This document shows, piece after piece, positions 19,290-29,535 of a stretch of 64,000 bases of DNA. The position numbers and the translations under genes are program-made. A model generated the notes under the pieces. It ran no database searches, was not told the origin of the DNA, and saw only the letters and a program-made list of their open reading frames with translations. Position 1 is the stretch's first letter. Each line of letters opens with the position of its first letter. Origin of the DNA: Candidatus Pantoea bituminis (lineage in GTDB: Bacteria; Pseudomonadota; Gammaproteobacteria; Enterobacterales; Enterobacteriaceae); NCBI RefSeq assembly GCF_018842675.1, contig NZ_JAGTWO010000004.1, positions 3,224,001 to 3,288,000 of the forward strand, given 5' to 3'.

Positions 19290-20492
19290 ATGTCCCTACC
19301 TAAAATAAAAACGGTTCGCGCTTATTTTGTTGGCGGAGCAACAGCTGAGAAAGCTGCGGCTGGCGGCGATTATCACGATCAGGGTGCTAACCACTGGATT
19401 GACGATCATGTCGCCACGCCAATGAGCAAATACAAACAGTATGAGCAGTCACGCCAGTCGTTTGGCATCAATGTGCTCGGTACGTTAGTGGTGGAAGTGG
19501 AAGCGGAGAATGGTCAAACCGGTTTTGCGATCACCACTGGCGGTGAAATGGGCTGTTTCATTGTCGAAAATCACCTGAATCGCTTCATTGAAGGACGCTG
19601 CGTCAGCGACATCAAACTGATCCACGATCAGATGATGAACGCGACGATGTACTACGCCGGTTCCGGCGGTGTGGTGATGAATACGATTTCCTGCGTGGAT
19701 TTAGCGCTGTGGGATCTGTTTGGCAACGTCACCAATCTGCCGGTTTATCAGTTGCTCGGCGGCGCGGTGCGTGATGAGTTGCAATTTTACGCGACCGGCG
19801 CACGTCCCGATCTGGCGCAAAAAATGGGGTTCATCGGCGGGAAAATGGCGGTGCAATGGGGACCGCACGACGGCGACGAAGGTATTCGCAAAGAGGTTGC
19901 ACGCATCGCCCACTATCGCGAAAGCTGCGGTCCTGATTTCTGGCTAATGCTGGATTGCTGGATGAGTCAGGACGTCAATTTCGCCACCAAACTGGCGCAC
20001 GCCTGTGCGCCCTACAACGTTAAATGGCTGGAAGAGTGTTTACCGCCGCAGCAGTTTGAAGGCTACGCGCAGCTTAAACGCCAGGCACCGCCGGGCATGC
20101 TGATTACCAGCGGTGAACATCACGGCACGCTGCAATCGTTTCGCACGCTAGCGGACACCGGCATCGATATTTTGCAGCCTGATGTTGGCTGGTGTGGTGG
20201 CTTGACCACGCTGGTTGAAGTCGCCGCGCTGGCTAAATCACGTGGACAGCTGGTGGTGCCACACGGATCGTCAGTCTATTCGCATCATGCCGTCATCACG
20301 TTTACCAATAGCCCGTTCAGTGAATTCCTGATGACCAGCCCCGATTGCAGCACGCTGCGTCCGCAGTTCGATCCTCTGCTGATCAACGAACCCGTCCCTG
20401 AAAACGGTCGGTTGCATAAATCTGCGCTGGATAAACCCGGTTTCGGCGTTGAGCTGAACCGCGATGGCCTGAAGCGCCCTTACCATCATTAA
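19290..20492 (+). CDS. rhmD: L-rhamnonate dehydratase
   Basis: A 400-residue enolase-superfamily dehydratase (E. coli YfaW, ~401 residues) that converts L-rhamnonate to 2-keto-3-deoxy-L-rhamnonate. [45 protein letters not shown] and [10 protein letters not shown] carry the metal ligands and catalytic residues, and the HGSSVYSHH block holds the His unique to this group. The start at 19290 follows GGAG and leaves a 13-bp gap after rhmR; the upstream in-frame extension lies inside rhmR. Confidence 0.95.
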   Translation: MSLPKIKTVRAYFVGGATAEKAAAGGDYHDQGANHWIDDHVATPMSKYKQYEQSRQSFGINVLGTLVVEVEAENGQTGFAITTGGEMGCFIVENHLNRFIEGRCVSDIKLIHDQMMNATMYYAGSGGVVMNTISCVDLALWDLFGNVTNLPVYQLLGGAVRDELQFYATGARPDLAQKMGFIGGKMAVQWGPHDGDEGIRKEVARIAHYRESCGPDFWLMLDCWMSQDVNFATKLAHACAPYNVKWLEECLPPQQFEGYAQLKRQAPPGMLITSGEHHGTLQSFRTLADTGIDILQPDVGWCGGLTTLVEVAALAKSRGQLVVPHGSSVYSHHAVITFTNSPFSEFLMTSPDCSTLRPQFDPLLINEPVPENGRLHKSALDKPGFGVELNRDGLKRPYHH

Positions 20493-20543
20493 TAGCTTCG
20501 GCTGCGATCGGCGATCGCAGCCGGGTTCATGAGGATCATTCCG

Positions 20544-21842
20544 ATGAATACACCGGTGCAAAGTGCGTTGAAAAGCGCAGTGAAGAAAAATCGCGCCCGC
20601 CTCATTCCGTTCATGTTGATGCTCTACGTGTTGGCGTTTCTCGATCGCGCCAATATTGGCTTTGCTAAAGAGGCGTACCAGCTGGATACTGGCCTGAGCA
20701 ACGAAGCCTACGCCTTAGGGGCCGGTATTTTCTTTGTGATTTACGCGCTGCTTGGCGTACCCGCAAATTTGCTGATGCGCCGCTTTGGCGCGCGCAGTTG
20801 GATTGGCGGCACCACCTTACTGTGGGGCTTTCTCTCTGCGTCGATGGCTTTTGCCGATACCGAAGCAAAATTTCTGCTGGTGCGTACCTTGCTTGGCGCA
20901 GCAGAAGCGGGCTTCTTTCCAGGCATGATCTATCTGACGTCACAGTGGTTTCCACAACAACAGCGCGCCAGCGTAATGGGATTATTTTACATGGGTGCGC
21001 CGCTGGCTTTAACGCTGGGGTCGCCGCTCTCCGGTGCGCTGCTTGAAATGCACGGTTTCCTCGGCCATCCCGGCTGGTTCTGGATGTTTATCATTGAAGG
21101 TTTGCTGGCGGTCGCGGCGGGTATTTTCACCTTCGGTTATCTCGACAACACGCCTGCCGAAGCACGCTTTCTGAGCACCGCCGAAAAACAGGCTTTGCAG
21201 CAGCAACTCATCACTGAAGAGCAGCAAAAACCCACGGCGCACCTGCGCGATGCGCTACGTAATGGCCGCGTTTGGCAGCTGGCCATCATCTACATGACCA
21301 TCCAGATCGCGGTATATGGACTGATCTTCTTTCTGCCTTCCCAGGTCGCTGCCCTGCTTGGCACCAAAGTGGGCTTTACAGCCTCACTGGTTGCGGCAAT
21401 TCCGTGGATCGCCGCGTTGTTCGGTACCTGGCTGATTCCCCGTTATTCCGACCGCAGCGGCGAGCGGCGTCGCGTCGCGGCCTTTACCTTGCTGGCCGCG
21501 GCATTGGGCATTGGCATTTCAGGTCTGGTTTCGCCGCTGCTGGCGATGATTGCGCTTAGCGTAGCGGCGGTGGGTTTTATCGCCGTACAGCCGGTGTTCT
21601 GGACCATGCCAACCCAATTGTTATCGGGTACCGCACTGGCAGCAGGTATCGGCTTCGTCAACCTGTTTGGTGCCGTGGGCGGCTTCCTCGCCCCGCTGAT
21701 TCGCGTAAATGCGGAAATAGCGTTCAGCAGCAGCAGCGCCGGATTGCTGGCGTTGGCGCTGATCGCGGCAATAGGTTCAATGCTTATTCTCAGCCTGAAG
21801 GTCGGACGCAGCGCGCCGCAACCTCAGCAGGCAAGTCATTAA
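20544..21842 (+). CDS. rhmT: Rhamnonate transporter (MFS, ACS family)
   Basis: A 432-residue twelve-helix anion:cation symporter. Helix 1 has the family signature [10 protein letters not shown], and [14 protein letters not shown] and [19 protein letters not shown] follow. It lies between the dehydratase and the aldolase, as in E. coli (yfaV), so L-rhamnonate uptake is the likely role. ATG 20544 is preferred over 20529 because GAGGAT is eight bases upstream. Confidence 0.9.
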   Translation: MNTPVQSALKSAVKKNRARLIPFMLMLYVLAFLDRANIGFAKEAYQLDTGLSNEAYALGAGIFFVIYALLGVPANLLMRRFGARSWIGGTTLLWGFLSASMAFADTEAKFLLVRTLLGAAEAGFFPGMIYLTSQWFPQQQRASVMGLFYMGAPLALTLGSPLSGALLEMHGFLGHPGWFWMFIIEGLLAVAAGIFTFGYLDNTPAEARFLSTAEKQALQQQLITEEQQKPTAHLRDALRNGRVWQLAIIYMTIQIAVYGLIFFLPSQVAALLGTKVGFTASLVAAIPWIAALFGTWLIPRYSDRSGERRRVAAFTLLAAALGIGISGLVSPLLAMIALSVAAVGFIAVQPVFWTMPTQLLSGTALAAGIGFVNLFGAVGGFLAPLIRVNAEIAFSSSSAGLLALALIAAIGSMLILSLKVGRSAPQPQQASH

Positions 21843-21855
21843 TACAGGAGGCAAC

Positions 21856-22656
21856 ATGCAGGATCCATTACACAATCCCTTTAAAGCCGGGCTGGCCAGG
21901 GGTGAAACGCAGATTGGTTTATGGCTCAGCAGCACGTCGTCTTATCTGGCTGAGATCGCTGCCACCAGCGGTTATGACTGGTTATTAGTGGATGGTGAGC
22001 ACGCGCCCAATACCGTGCAGGATCTTTATCATCAGCTCCAGGCGATTGCGCCCTATCGCAGCCAACCGGTGATTCGCCCGGTGGAGTTTCAAACCGCGCT
22101 GATCAAACAGGTTTTAGATATTGGGGCGCGCACCTTGCTGGTACCAATGATCGACACCGCCGAGCAGGCGCGCGCGCTGGTCGCGGCTACGCGTTACCCG
22201 CCGCTGGGTACGCGCGGCGTCGGAGCCGGCGTTGCACGTGCGGCGCGCTGGGGCCGGGTGGAGAATTACATGGCGCGTGCCAATGATGAGCTCTGCCTGC
22301 TGATTCAGGCTGAGAGCAAAACGGCAATTGAGAATCTGGACGCTCTGCTCGAAGTAGAAGGCGTTGATGGCATCTTTATCGGTCCAGCGGATCTGTCGGC
22401 GTCACTGGGTCATCCCGATAATGCCGATCATCCCGAGGTGCAAATGCTCATTGAGCAAAGCATCAGGCGCATACGTCGTGCCGGTAAAGCCGCTGGCTTT
22501 CTGGCGGTAAATATTGCGATGGCGGAGCGGGCAATCAGCTGGGGTGCGAATTTTGTCGCCGTCGGCGTCGATACCATGCTCTACACCTCGGCGCTGGACA
22601 GTCGCTTAGCGCATTTCAAAAGCGGCACCCCGTCAGCGACTAAATCGAGTTATTAA
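21856..22656 (+). CDS. rhmA: 2-keto-3-deoxy-L-rhamnonate aldolase
   Basis: A 266-residue HpcH/HpaI class II aldolase that splits 2-keto-3-deoxy-L-rhamnonate to pyruvate and lactaldehyde. [13 protein letters not shown] carries the catalytic His, and [14 protein letters not shown] and [15 protein letters not shown] provide the phosphate/metal region. It follows rhmT after 13 bp and ends the operon. Its 3' end overlaps the convergent LacI gene by 17 bases. Confidence 0.95.
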   Translation: MQDPLHNPFKAGLARGETQIGLWLSSTSSYLAEIAATSGYDWLLVDGEHAPNTVQDLYHQLQAIAPYRSQPVIRPVEFQTALIKQVLDIGARTLLVPMIDTAEQARALVAATRYPPLGTRGVGAGVARAARWGRVENYMARANDELCLLIQAESKTAIENLDALLEVEGVDGIFIGPADLSASLGHPDNADHPEVQMLIEQSIRRIRRAGKAAGFLAVNIAMAERAISWGANFVAVGVDTMLYTSALDSRLAHFKSGTPSATKSSY

Positions 22657-23722
22657 GCTTTGGCGCGGCAATGGATTGCCGCACCATTAATTCTGCCTCA
22701 AAGCGTGGCATCGGTCCGGGCGATTCGCCGCGAATCTCAGCAATCAAGCGCCGTGCCGCTTCGCGTCCCATTTCATACACCGGTTGCGCCACCACCGTCA
22801 GCGGCGGTGTCACCACTTCACTCCACGGGAAGTTATCGTACATCATGAAGGAAACATCCTGTGGAATACGCAGCCCGCGCCGCGTGATTTCTCGCAGCAG
22901 CCACATCGCTACCACGCTGTCAGACGCAATCAGTGCGCTGGGCGGCTGCGGTCGCTGCCATAATGCATCAACGATACGCGCAATCTGCTTTTCATCCTGC
23001 GCATTCACCTGCACCAATCCCGGATCAAACGGCAATTCCGCTTCAGCAAACGCCTGCATCATGCCGCCCACACGCTGCGCCACCGGTGTTAAACCGAAAT
23101 CAGCCGATTCCTGATAGTCCCGATCCAGTTCCATACTGGTGACGTAGGCTATTTGCTGATGTCCAACGCTGATCAACTGCTGTGTCGCTTGCCGAGCAAC
23201 TCCGGTAAATTCGCAGCAAATCGCTTCAACATCTAAACCAATGACAGCACGATCAAACAATTTAAGTGCCCGGCCTTCTGCCAGAACCTGCATTAAATGA
23301 CTGTTCTTCTGCTGGTCCGAACAGCTAGGCGCAACAATAATACCGTCCACCTGCTTTTCCAGCATCACACGAACCGCTTCCTGCTCGGCCAGCGATTTTT
23401 CATCGCTGTTGCTCAACAGCAGATGGAAGCCCGCCAGACGCGCAACATCGGCCATGCCGCGTAGCGCCAGACCAAAATGCGGGTTTTCGATATCACCCAC
23501 AATCACGCCAATGGTGTTGGAGCGCCCGGTATTCATGCTGCGCGCCAATTCATTGGGCCGATACCCTAACTGCGACGCCGCGCTGTTGACACGATCCTGA
23601 ACCTCATCACTTACCGCGCCATAACCGCCAAGCGCCCGCGCTGCCTGCGCTTTTGAAACATTTGCTGCCCGTGCCACATCAGCCACGGTTGGTGCTTTTG
23701 AACGCGATTTCAGGTTGGTCAT
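22640..23722 (-). CDS. LacI-family regulator of the adjacent ABC/oxidoreductase operon
   Basis: A 360-residue LacI-type repressor. The helix-turn-helix is [23 protein letters not shown], in which the usual VS.AT pattern is altered to KAQAARAL; the hinge RPNELARSM and full periplasmic-binding-type domain follow. It is divergent from the solute-binding-protein gene, and the gap between them holds two perfect palindromes with the CCGG centre typical of GalR/LacI operators. It therefore probably represses the transport/oxidase operon. The inducer is unknown. Confidence 0.9.
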   Translation of the reverse strand: MTNLKSRSKAPTVADVARAANVSKAQAARALGGYGAVSDEVQDRVNSAASQLGYRPNELARSMNTGRSNTIGVIVGDIENPHFGLALRGMADVARLAGFHLLLSNSDEKSLAEQEAVRVMLEKQVDGIIVAPSCSDQQKNSHLMQVLAEGRALKLFDRAVIGLDVEAICCEFTGVARQATQQLISVGHQQIAYVTSMELDRDYQESADFGLTPVAQRVGGMMQAFAEAELPFDPGLVQVNAQDEKQIARIVDALWQRPQPPSALIASDSVVAMWLLREITRRGLRIPQDVSFMMYDNFPWSEVVTPPLTVVAQPVYEMGREAARRLIAEIRGESPGPMPRFEAELMVRQSIAAPKLNNSI

Positions 23723-23799
23723 AATTATTTCGAATCACAAGTTGATGACAGGAAGATTGACGTTGAAAAATGGCTGTGCTTAAACTCATTCTAACCCCT

Positions 23800-23813
23800 T
23801 GAGACCGGTCTCA
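23800..23813. promoter_or_regulatory. LacI-type operator O1
   Basis: TGAGACCGGTCTCA is a perfect 14-bp palindrome with a central CCGG. Its centre is 46 bp from that of the second copy. Confidence 0.75.
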
Positions 23814-23844
23814 CAACGACAACGTCATCAAGGTGTCACTTATG

Positions 23845-23860
23845 TTGAGACCGGTCTCAA
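23845..23860. promoter_or_regulatory. LacI-type operator O2
   Basis: TTGAGACCGGTCTCAA is a perfect 16-bp palindrome containing the same 14-bp core as the first copy. It lies 56 bp before the solute-binding-protein ATG. Confidence 0.75.
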
Positions 23861-23915
23861 AAATAAATTTCCGGCTCAACTGTCTCTGATGTTTAACCTG
23901 CAAAACGGATGAGCT

Positions 23916-24730
23916 ATGAAATCGCAAATGACTCTGAGCAAACTGCTCTGCACCTCCATCGCCCTGTGTTCGCTTTCGTTCAGCACGCTGGCGGCGTCAA
24001 CCGCCAATCCTTACGGCTTGATTGAACCCGGCCATCTGCGTGTTGCCAGCGTGGGGGATTCCAAGCCTTACACCTTCACCGACGCCAGCGGTCAGTTCAC
24101 CGGCTTCGACGTCGAATTCTTCAAAAACGTGGCCCATCGCATGGGGATCGATAACGTCGATTTTATTGGTCAGGACTTCTCGGCAATCATGCCAGCTGTG
24201 GCTAACGGGCAATATGATGCGGCGGTAGCGGCTATCGGCATTACGCCGGCACGGGAAAAACCGTGGATTTCTCGACCGGATATCTCGCCGGTTATCTTAC
24301 GGTGCTTACCCGCAGCGACAGCGGCGTAAAGAACGTGGAGACGTTAGCTAAACGCCGTCTGGGTGTGGTTCAAGGCACTTTGCAGGAAAACTACGCGGCA
24401 CAGCATTTCACCCAAAGCGATCTGGTGCGTTTTCCCGATAACAACGCCGCAATCTCTGCGCTGAACAACGGCACGCTTGATGCCGTATTCCTCGATTACG
24501 AAGCGGCCAAAAGCTATGCCGATCGCTTCAAACTGGTTTCTGCCGCCGACATTCCTTCGTTTGATGCGCCCGCTGGCGTCGCCATCGCCAAAGGTAAACC
24601 TGAATTCAAAGCCGCGCTGGATAAGGCCATCAAAGCCGCGATGCAGGATGGCACCTGGAAACAGCTTTACCAGAAATGGTTCCCTGGCTCGCCAATGCCA
24701 AAACAATATCTACCCGACGGCCAGTCTTAA
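23916..24730 (+). CDS. ABC transporter solute-binding protein, amino-acid type (one frameshift as read)
   Basis: A repaired product of 271 residues with a Sec signal peptide ending at LAAS and the family-3 binding-protein pattern: [49 protein letters not shown], then [13 protein letters not shown] and [11 protein letters not shown]. The frame breaks near 24262, where GGGAAAAACCG has five A and needs six to continue as [11 protein letters not shown] regard the gene as intact in the organism. It heads an operon with permease, ATPase and an FAD oxidoreductase. Confidence 0.85.
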
Positions 24731-24784
24731 CGCAGACGCTTAGCGTTTTGCGCCAACCTCATCCGTACTGACTGGAGAATGGCG

Positions 24785-25594
24785 ATGGATCTTTTCACAA
24801 TTCTTTCTCGCACCTTTTTCGATTTTCCTTCGATGATGGAGGTGCTGCCGCAACTGCTGGCGACGGGCCTGGTGAACACGTTGATCATCTCGCTTGCCGC
24901 CACGCTGCTCGGCACGCTGTTTGGCTTGCTGCTGGCGCTGATGGGCATTTCGCCCTCACGCTGGCTGCGTATACCCGCTCGTCTTTACACCGATCTGTTT
25001 CGCGGCCTGCCCTCCATTCTGACCATTCTGCTGATTGGTCAAGGCCTGGCGCGTTTCAGCTATCAGCTGTTTGGCCCTACGCCCTACCCGCTTGGCATTT
25101 TTGCGCTCAGTCTGATTGCCAGCGCTTATATGGGTGAAATTTTTCGTTCCGGTATTCAAAGCGTTGAGCGCGGCCAAATGGAAGCCTGTCGTGCACTGGG
25201 CATGAGCTATGGACGCGCGATGCGATTGGTCGTGATCCCACAAGGGATTCGCCGCGTGCTGCCCGCTATCGTGAACCAGTTCATTGCCATCATTAAAGAT
25301 TCGTCACTGGTCTATCTGCTGGGTTTGATGACCAACCAGCGCGAGCTGTTCCGCGTGGGCCAGGATGCAGCAGTACTCACCGGCAACCTTTCACCGCTGA
25401 TGCTGGCTGGCCTGTTTTATCTGGTGATTACCGTGCCGCTTACCCACATGGTGAACTATGTCGATGTGCGCTATCGCACCGGCCGCCGCCGTCTTAGCGC
25501 ACCGCAAAGTGGGTTGAAAGAGGTGGACGAAGTGCAAAAGCTGCCCAATAACACACTGGCGACCAATCCATTAATCAGCGATCGGGGGCAATGA
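24785..25594 (+). CDS. ABC permease, polar amino-acid type
   Basis: A 269-residue inner-membrane permease with about five hydrophobic segments. The EAA-loop motif [25 protein letters not shown] contacts the ATPase. [21 protein letters not shown] is typical of the HisM/GlnP family. ATG 24785 is preferred to 24779, since GGAG is then seven bases upstream. The stop overlaps the ATPase start. Confidence 0.9.
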   Translation: MDLFTILSRTFFDFPSMMEVLPQLLATGLVNTLIISLAATLLGTLFGLLLALMGISPSRWLRIPARLYTDLFRGLPSILTILLIGQGLARFSYQLFGPTPYPLGIFALSLIASAYMGEIFRSGIQSVERGQMEACRALGMSYGRAMRLVVIPQGIRRVLPAIVNQFIAIIKDSSLVYLLGLMTNQRELFRVGQDAAVLTGNLSPLMLAGLFYLVITVPLTHMVNYVDVRYRTGRRRLSAPQSGLKEVDEVQKLPNNTLATNPLISDRGQ

Positions 25595-26364
25595 TGAGCC
25601 AAACACGTCTCGCCGAGCAGCCTGCTCAGGCCAACTGGCATGGCGCCAGCCTGGAATTGCGTGACCTCACACTGGCTTACGGGCCGATCGAAGTCCTGCG
25701 CGGTGTCTCGCTGAAGATCGCGCCTGGCACCACCACCTGCATTATTGGACCATCCGGCTCGGGTAAATCGACGCTGCTGCGTGGGATCAACCGGCTGCAT
25801 GAACCCAAGTCGGGCGATGTATTTCTGGCGGATCGATCAGTGCTGCGTGACAAGCCCGACGCGTTAAGGCTGCGCATCGGCATGGTTTTTCAGCACTTCA
25901 ATCTGTTCCCGGATCACAGCGCGCTGGAAAACGTGGCGCTGGCACCGTGGAAAGTCAAAGGACTGCCGAAAGCGCAGGCGTTTGCGATTGCCCGCCAGCG
26001 GCTGGAGGAAGTGGGATTAGGCCCGCGCGCCGATCAACACCCCCGCGATCTCTCTGGCGGACAACAGCAGCGCGTAGCGATTGCCCGTGCGTTAGCGATG
26101 GATCCTGAAGTCATGCTGTTTGATGAAGCGACCTCGGCGCTTGATCCCGAATTGGTGAAAGGCGTGCTGACATTGATGGCTGATTTATGTCGCCGCGGCA
26201 TGACGATGGTGGTGGTCACACATGAGATGGGCTTTGCGCGCAAGGTTGCCGATCAGGTGGTGTTTATGGACGAAGGTGAGATTGTCGAAGCCGGTTCGCC
26301 CAGCGCTATTTTTGACGCGCCGCAATCGCCGCGTCTGCAACGTTTTCTTTCGGAAGTGCTGTAA
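25591..26364 (+). CDS. ABC ATPase, polar amino-acid type
   Basis: A 257-residue nucleotide-binding subunit. Walker [11 protein letters not shown]-loop [13 protein letters not shown], signature LSGGQQQRV, Walker [16 protein letters not shown] and switch HEMGFAR are all intact. It is translationally coupled to the permease by an overlapping start. The set is of the glutamine/histidine importer type, but the operon partner suggests uptake of an amino compound that is then oxidised. Confidence 0.93.
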   Translation: MMSQTRLAEQPAQANWHGASLELRDLTLAYGPIEVLRGVSLKIAPGTTTCIIGPSGSGKSTLLRGINRLHEPKSGDVFLADRSVLRDKPDALRLRIGMVFQHFNLFPDHSALENVALAPWKVKGLPKAQAFAIARQRLEEVGLGPRADQHPRDLSGGQQQRVAIARALAMDPEVMLFDEATSALDPELVKGVLTLMADLCRRGMTMVVVTHEMGFARKVADQVVFMDEGEIVEAGSPSAIFDAPQSPRLQRFLSEVL

Positions 26365-26398
26365 TCCTTCCCCACTTTTAAACGTAAGGAACTTAACA

Positions 26399-27511
26399 AT
26401 GGCGGTAAAAAACGACATGCACGTCTTGGTGCTGGGTGGCGGTGTATTAGGGGTTTCTAGTGCGTTAGAACTGACAAAGCGCGGTGCGAAAGTCACCTTG
26501 TTAACAGAAGCCGCGTTGTGTTCTGGGGCTTCGGGACGTTCGCTGTCGTGGCTAAACTCCGCAGGTGAACGATCGAAGCCTTACCACGCCCTGCGTATGG
26601 CGGGTATTGATCGCTATCGTACGCTGTTTGCTGCCGATCCTACACGTGACTGGCTGCGTTTTGATGGCGGCCTTTGCTGGCCTGCCAACGATGTGGCGGG
26701 AACACAGGCGCGCCACGCTTACGAAAAAGCGCACGGCTACGATTCGCATTTGATTACGCCCGCTACCGTGGCGCAGGTCGATAAAGGTGTCGATCCGCAA
26801 GCGATGGCAGAGGAAGCGATTTTTAATCCCGGCGAAGGTTGGGTCAGCTTGCCGCATTTGATCGCGCATTTGTCTGGGCAGTTTCGTGCGCTGGGCGGTG
26901 AAATTATTGAGCACGCCGGCAAAGCCAGTGTCATTGCCGAACAGGGTCGCGCGAAAGGAATCCGCTATGATAAAGGCGAAATAGCGGCGGATGCCGTGCT
27001 GGTTGCCTGCGGTCCCTGGACGCCAGATGTGGTCGCGCCGCTGGGTGTCACCCTTCCCAATGGATCGCCGGTTTCCATGCTGGTGATTACAGAGGCAAGC
27101 GATCAACCGCTAAAAACTGTGCTGAATACCCCGCGCGCGGCGGTGCGGCCCAATCCCGGCAAGCGTTACGCGCTGGATCATGACTGGTATGAAAACGACA
27201 TCAAACTGCAAGCGGATGGCACTTATCAGATCGAAGAAAGCGTAGTGGCACAACTGGCGCAGGAAGCCAGCAAGCTGCTGCGCGCTGGCACACCACTGAA
27301 AGCGGAAAGCTGGAAGCTGGGATTAAAACCGATCCCAGGCGATGGCGATCCCGTGTTGGGTGAGCTGGAGAAAGTGCCGGGCTGTTTTGTGGCGTTTACC
27401 CATTCGGGCGCAACGTTGGCATTGATCGTCGGAGAACTACTGGCGGATGAAATTGTTACCGGAGAGAAGCATCCTATGCTGGCCGCTTTCCGCGCCGAGC
27501 GCTTTGGCTAA
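26399..27511 (+). CDS. FAD-dependent oxidoreductase (DAO/DadA-like)
   Basis: A 370-residue D-amino-acid-oxidase-fold protein. The dinucleotide motif VLVLGGGVLGVSSALELTKRG is at residues 9-29, and LLTEAALCSGASGRSLSWLNS and the C-terminal TPLKAESWKLGLKPIPGDGDPVLG with FVAFTHSGATLA complete the FAD site. It is the last gene of the importer operon (34 bp gap after the ATPase) and is followed by a strong terminator. The likely role is oxidation of the imported amine or amino acid. Confidence 0.88.
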   Translation: MAVKNDMHVLVLGGGVLGVSSALELTKRGAKVTLLTEAALCSGASGRSLSWLNSAGERSKPYHALRMAGIDRYRTLFAADPTRDWLRFDGGLCWPANDVAGTQARHAYEKAHGYDSHLITPATVAQVDKGVDPQAMAEEAIFNPGEGWVSLPHLIAHLSGQFRALGGEIIEHAGKASVIAEQGRAKGIRYDKGEIAADAVLVACGPWTPDVVAPLGVTLPNGSPVSMLVITEASDQPLKTVLNTPRAAVRPNPGKRYALDHDWYENDIKLQADGTYQIEESVVAQLAQEASKLLRAGTPLKAESWKLGLKPIPGDGDPVLGELEKVPGCFVAFTHSGATLALIVGELLADEIVTGEKHPMLAAFRAERFG

Positions 27512-27512
27512 C

Positions 27513-27543
27513 AAAAGAGCCGGTCATCTCGACCGGCTCTTTT
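27513..27543. terminator. Bidirectional intrinsic terminator
   Basis: AAAAGAGCCGGTC, five-base loop, GACCGGCTCTTTT: a perfect 13-bp stem flanked by A and T runs. It serves the oxidoreductase operon and the convergent RcnB-like gene. Confidence 0.9.
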
Positions 27544-27545
27544 AT

Positions 27546-28064
27546 TTATCCACGGAAGAAAATATCGCCTGATTTACCCATAACAATTTTACCGGTGTCA
27601 TTGGTAATCAAAATGTAGTTGGCGTTGATGTAAGCCCAATGGGTATTTTCTTGTGGCGCAGGCAGATTACGTTTTTGCCATTCAGTGATGGTGTACGTTT
27701 TTTCGGTGTACTGCTGCGGCACGGTATCGCCCACTTTGTACTCTTTGTAATCGATAATGATGGTGGTGAGATCGTAGTTTGGCGTGCCGGTTGGCGCATT
27801 CGCATCAGACTGCGCTGGCGTAGTCGGCGTAATGCCATCATTAGATTGTGAAGACGGTGCTTGTGGCTGTGGTGTTGTGGCATCTGGCTGCGCGGCATTA
27901 GCATCTGGCTGCGCGTTGGGATCGGCCTGCTGAATTTGCGGCGGCGGCGGCACGGTATCAGTGCCTTCATTGGCGGCCTGAGCAGCGGTAACAAGGCTCA
28001 ATGAGCCAAACAGTAATCCTACTGAAAGAAAAGCGATGTGAGTCCTGCGCATAATGATTTCCAC
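27546..28064 (-). CDS. RcnB-family periplasmic protein with Pro/Gln/Ala-rich linker
   Basis: A 172-residue secreted protein. A signal peptide ends at AQAANE, then residues ~33-95 are a low-complexity P/Q/A/D stretch, and the C-terminal ~75 residues (YKVGDTVPQQYTEKTY, WQKRNLPAPQENTHWAYI, YILITNDTGKIV) are the RcnB-type domain. RcnB itself affects nickel/cobalt efflux, but many paralogues are of unknown role. The start could be ATG 28052 (MRRTHIAF), two codons into a better signal peptide; RBS strength does not decide it. No metal transporter lies nearby. Confidence 0.75.
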   Translation of the reverse strand: MEIIMRRTHIAFLSVGLLFGSLSLVTAAQAANEGTDTVPPPPQIQQADPNAQPDANAAQPDATTPQPQAPSSQSNDGITPTTPAQSDANAPTGTPNYDLTTIIIDYKEYKVGDTVPQQYTEKTYTITEWQKRNLPAPQENTHWAYINANYILITNDTGKIVMGKSGDIFFRG

Positions 28065-28172
28065 GTTGAATTAGTATGAGTAACAGTAGACCAAGAGATA
28101 GACATTCTGTACAGCAACTCAGTTCCCTGCACTTTTCAGCTAAGTGTAAGGAAACGCGACGCTATTCCCCGG

Positions 28173-29414
28173 CTAGCGCTGATTAACTCGCGCTTTAGCG
28201 GCCAAATCCACCAGCAAGGCAATGCCCAGATAATTGCTCCAGTTAAACGCATTCTGTAACACCACAATGGCATTCCCGTTACGTTTATCGTAGCCAATAA
28301 AACTGGAATAACCGCCAATATAACCCACCTGATAAGTAATTTTTTGGCCGTCCAGCTCATCGGTTACCCAGGCGATATTTTGTGCCTGCGTGCCGTGCTG
28401 ATACCAAGGACGATTTACCGCCTCGAAAGCCTGATTTAAGGCGGGATTATCCGTTGCCGCTAAATGCGCCTGCAAATAAGTAATCAGATCGCGTGCGTTG
28501 CTATAAAGGCTGGCCGCCGCCACCATGTTACCTTTGAAATGCCAATCCGGCGTCAGCGTACCGCGGGCAATAAATTTGGGCTGATCGCCTGCATGGCCCA
28601 GCGCACGCCAGGGATAAGCAGCAAGTTGTTCTGGCTTGAAGCTGCTTTGGCTCATCTGTAGCGGGGTGAATATCAGGTTTGATGCCAGCGTCTGAATATT
28701 CTGGTGAAAACGGTGCTGTAGGATGTAGCCAAGCAGCGCATAACCGAGATTGGAGTAGTGCGGCACCTGCACTGCGGGTGCGGAGAAATCCGCCAGATAT
28801 TCCAGCAATGCATCGCTATCAAGGCTGCCATAGAAGTTTTCACCGTTCCCCAGATAGCGCATAAACTGGCGCAGCATCGGCAAATCCATATCCTGACGCG
28901 GTAAGCCAGACGTGTGTGTTACCAGCTGCAACAGCGTAATGCGCTGTGCATCTGCGCTTAGCTTCACACTATCTGGCAACAACGCTTTTAGCGTGTCATT
29001 CCAATGTAGCTGGCCCTGATTCACCAATTGGATAATGACTTCTGCCGTCACGCCTTTACTTAGCGATCCCAGCGCAAACAGCGTATCAGGGGTGATCGGA
29101 TAACGGTGCAGATCATCCGTAACGCCAAAAGAATAAAATTGCGCCGGCCCGCCGCGATGGATAATCGCAATGCTGATGCCAGAAACCTGTTTCTCCTGCA
29201 TGTAATGACGCACGATGTCATCAACGTTTTCATGAAAGGTGTCATGCATGAGATAAACCCGATCGCCTACCGGTGCAGAGGTTTGCGACAGCGTGCCGCA
29301 GGCAGAAAGCAGGAACGAGCAAAATACCACCGCTAAAAACCGCAGTAACAGGTCGCCCCACAGCGTATTCTGCGCAGTGAGATAGCGGGCAAAAAAGTGC
29401 GTCAAACTGTCCAT
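28173..29414 (-). CDS. Serine hydrolase / beta-lactamase-like lipoprotein
   Basis: A 413-residue class-C-beta-lactamase-fold hydrolase. The lipobox LLSACG puts the acylated Cys near residue 39 after an unusually long N-region. The nucleophile motif SLSK and the YSN motif (HYSNLGYALLG) are present, so the enzyme is probably active as an esterase, D-aminopeptidase or peptidoglycan hydrolase. It is outside any clear operon; the next gene on the same strand is the MocR-type regulator 120 bp upstream. Confidence 0.82.
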   Translation of the reverse strand: MDSLTHFFARYLTAQNTLWGDLLLRFLAVVFCSFLLSACGTLSQTSAPVGDRVYLMHDTFHENVDDIVRHYMQEKQVSGISIAIIHRGGPAQFYSFGVTDDLHRYPITPDTLFALGSLSKGVTAEVIIQLVNQGQLHWNDTLKALLPDSVKLSADAQRITLLQLVTHTSGLPRQDMDLPMLRQFMRYLGNGENFYGSLDSDALLEYLADFSAPAVQVPHYSNLGYALLGYILQHRFHQNIQTLASNLIFTPLQMSQSSFKPEQLAAYPWRALGHAGDQPKFIARGTLTPDWHFKGNMVAAASLYSNARDLITYLQAHLAATDNPALNQAFEAVNRPWYQHGTQAQNIAWVTDELDGQKITYQVGYIGGYSSFIGYDKRNGNAIVVLQNAFNWSNYLGIALLVDLAAKARVNQR

Positions 29415-29535
29415 CCTGGTTAAAGCAAAAATGCCCGTTTATCGTTTTTTGGTGAAGAGGTTAGGCGGTCAATAAAACATCGAATGCGGCGCAAGATACC
29501 ATAAAGCGCAACAGCGCTGTAGCGCGGTTTTGGCG

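Noticed and set aside
26552..27106. A 184-codon minus-strand frame opposite the FAD oxidoreductase
   Set aside because: It is a shadow of a strong gene; the protein has no domain character.
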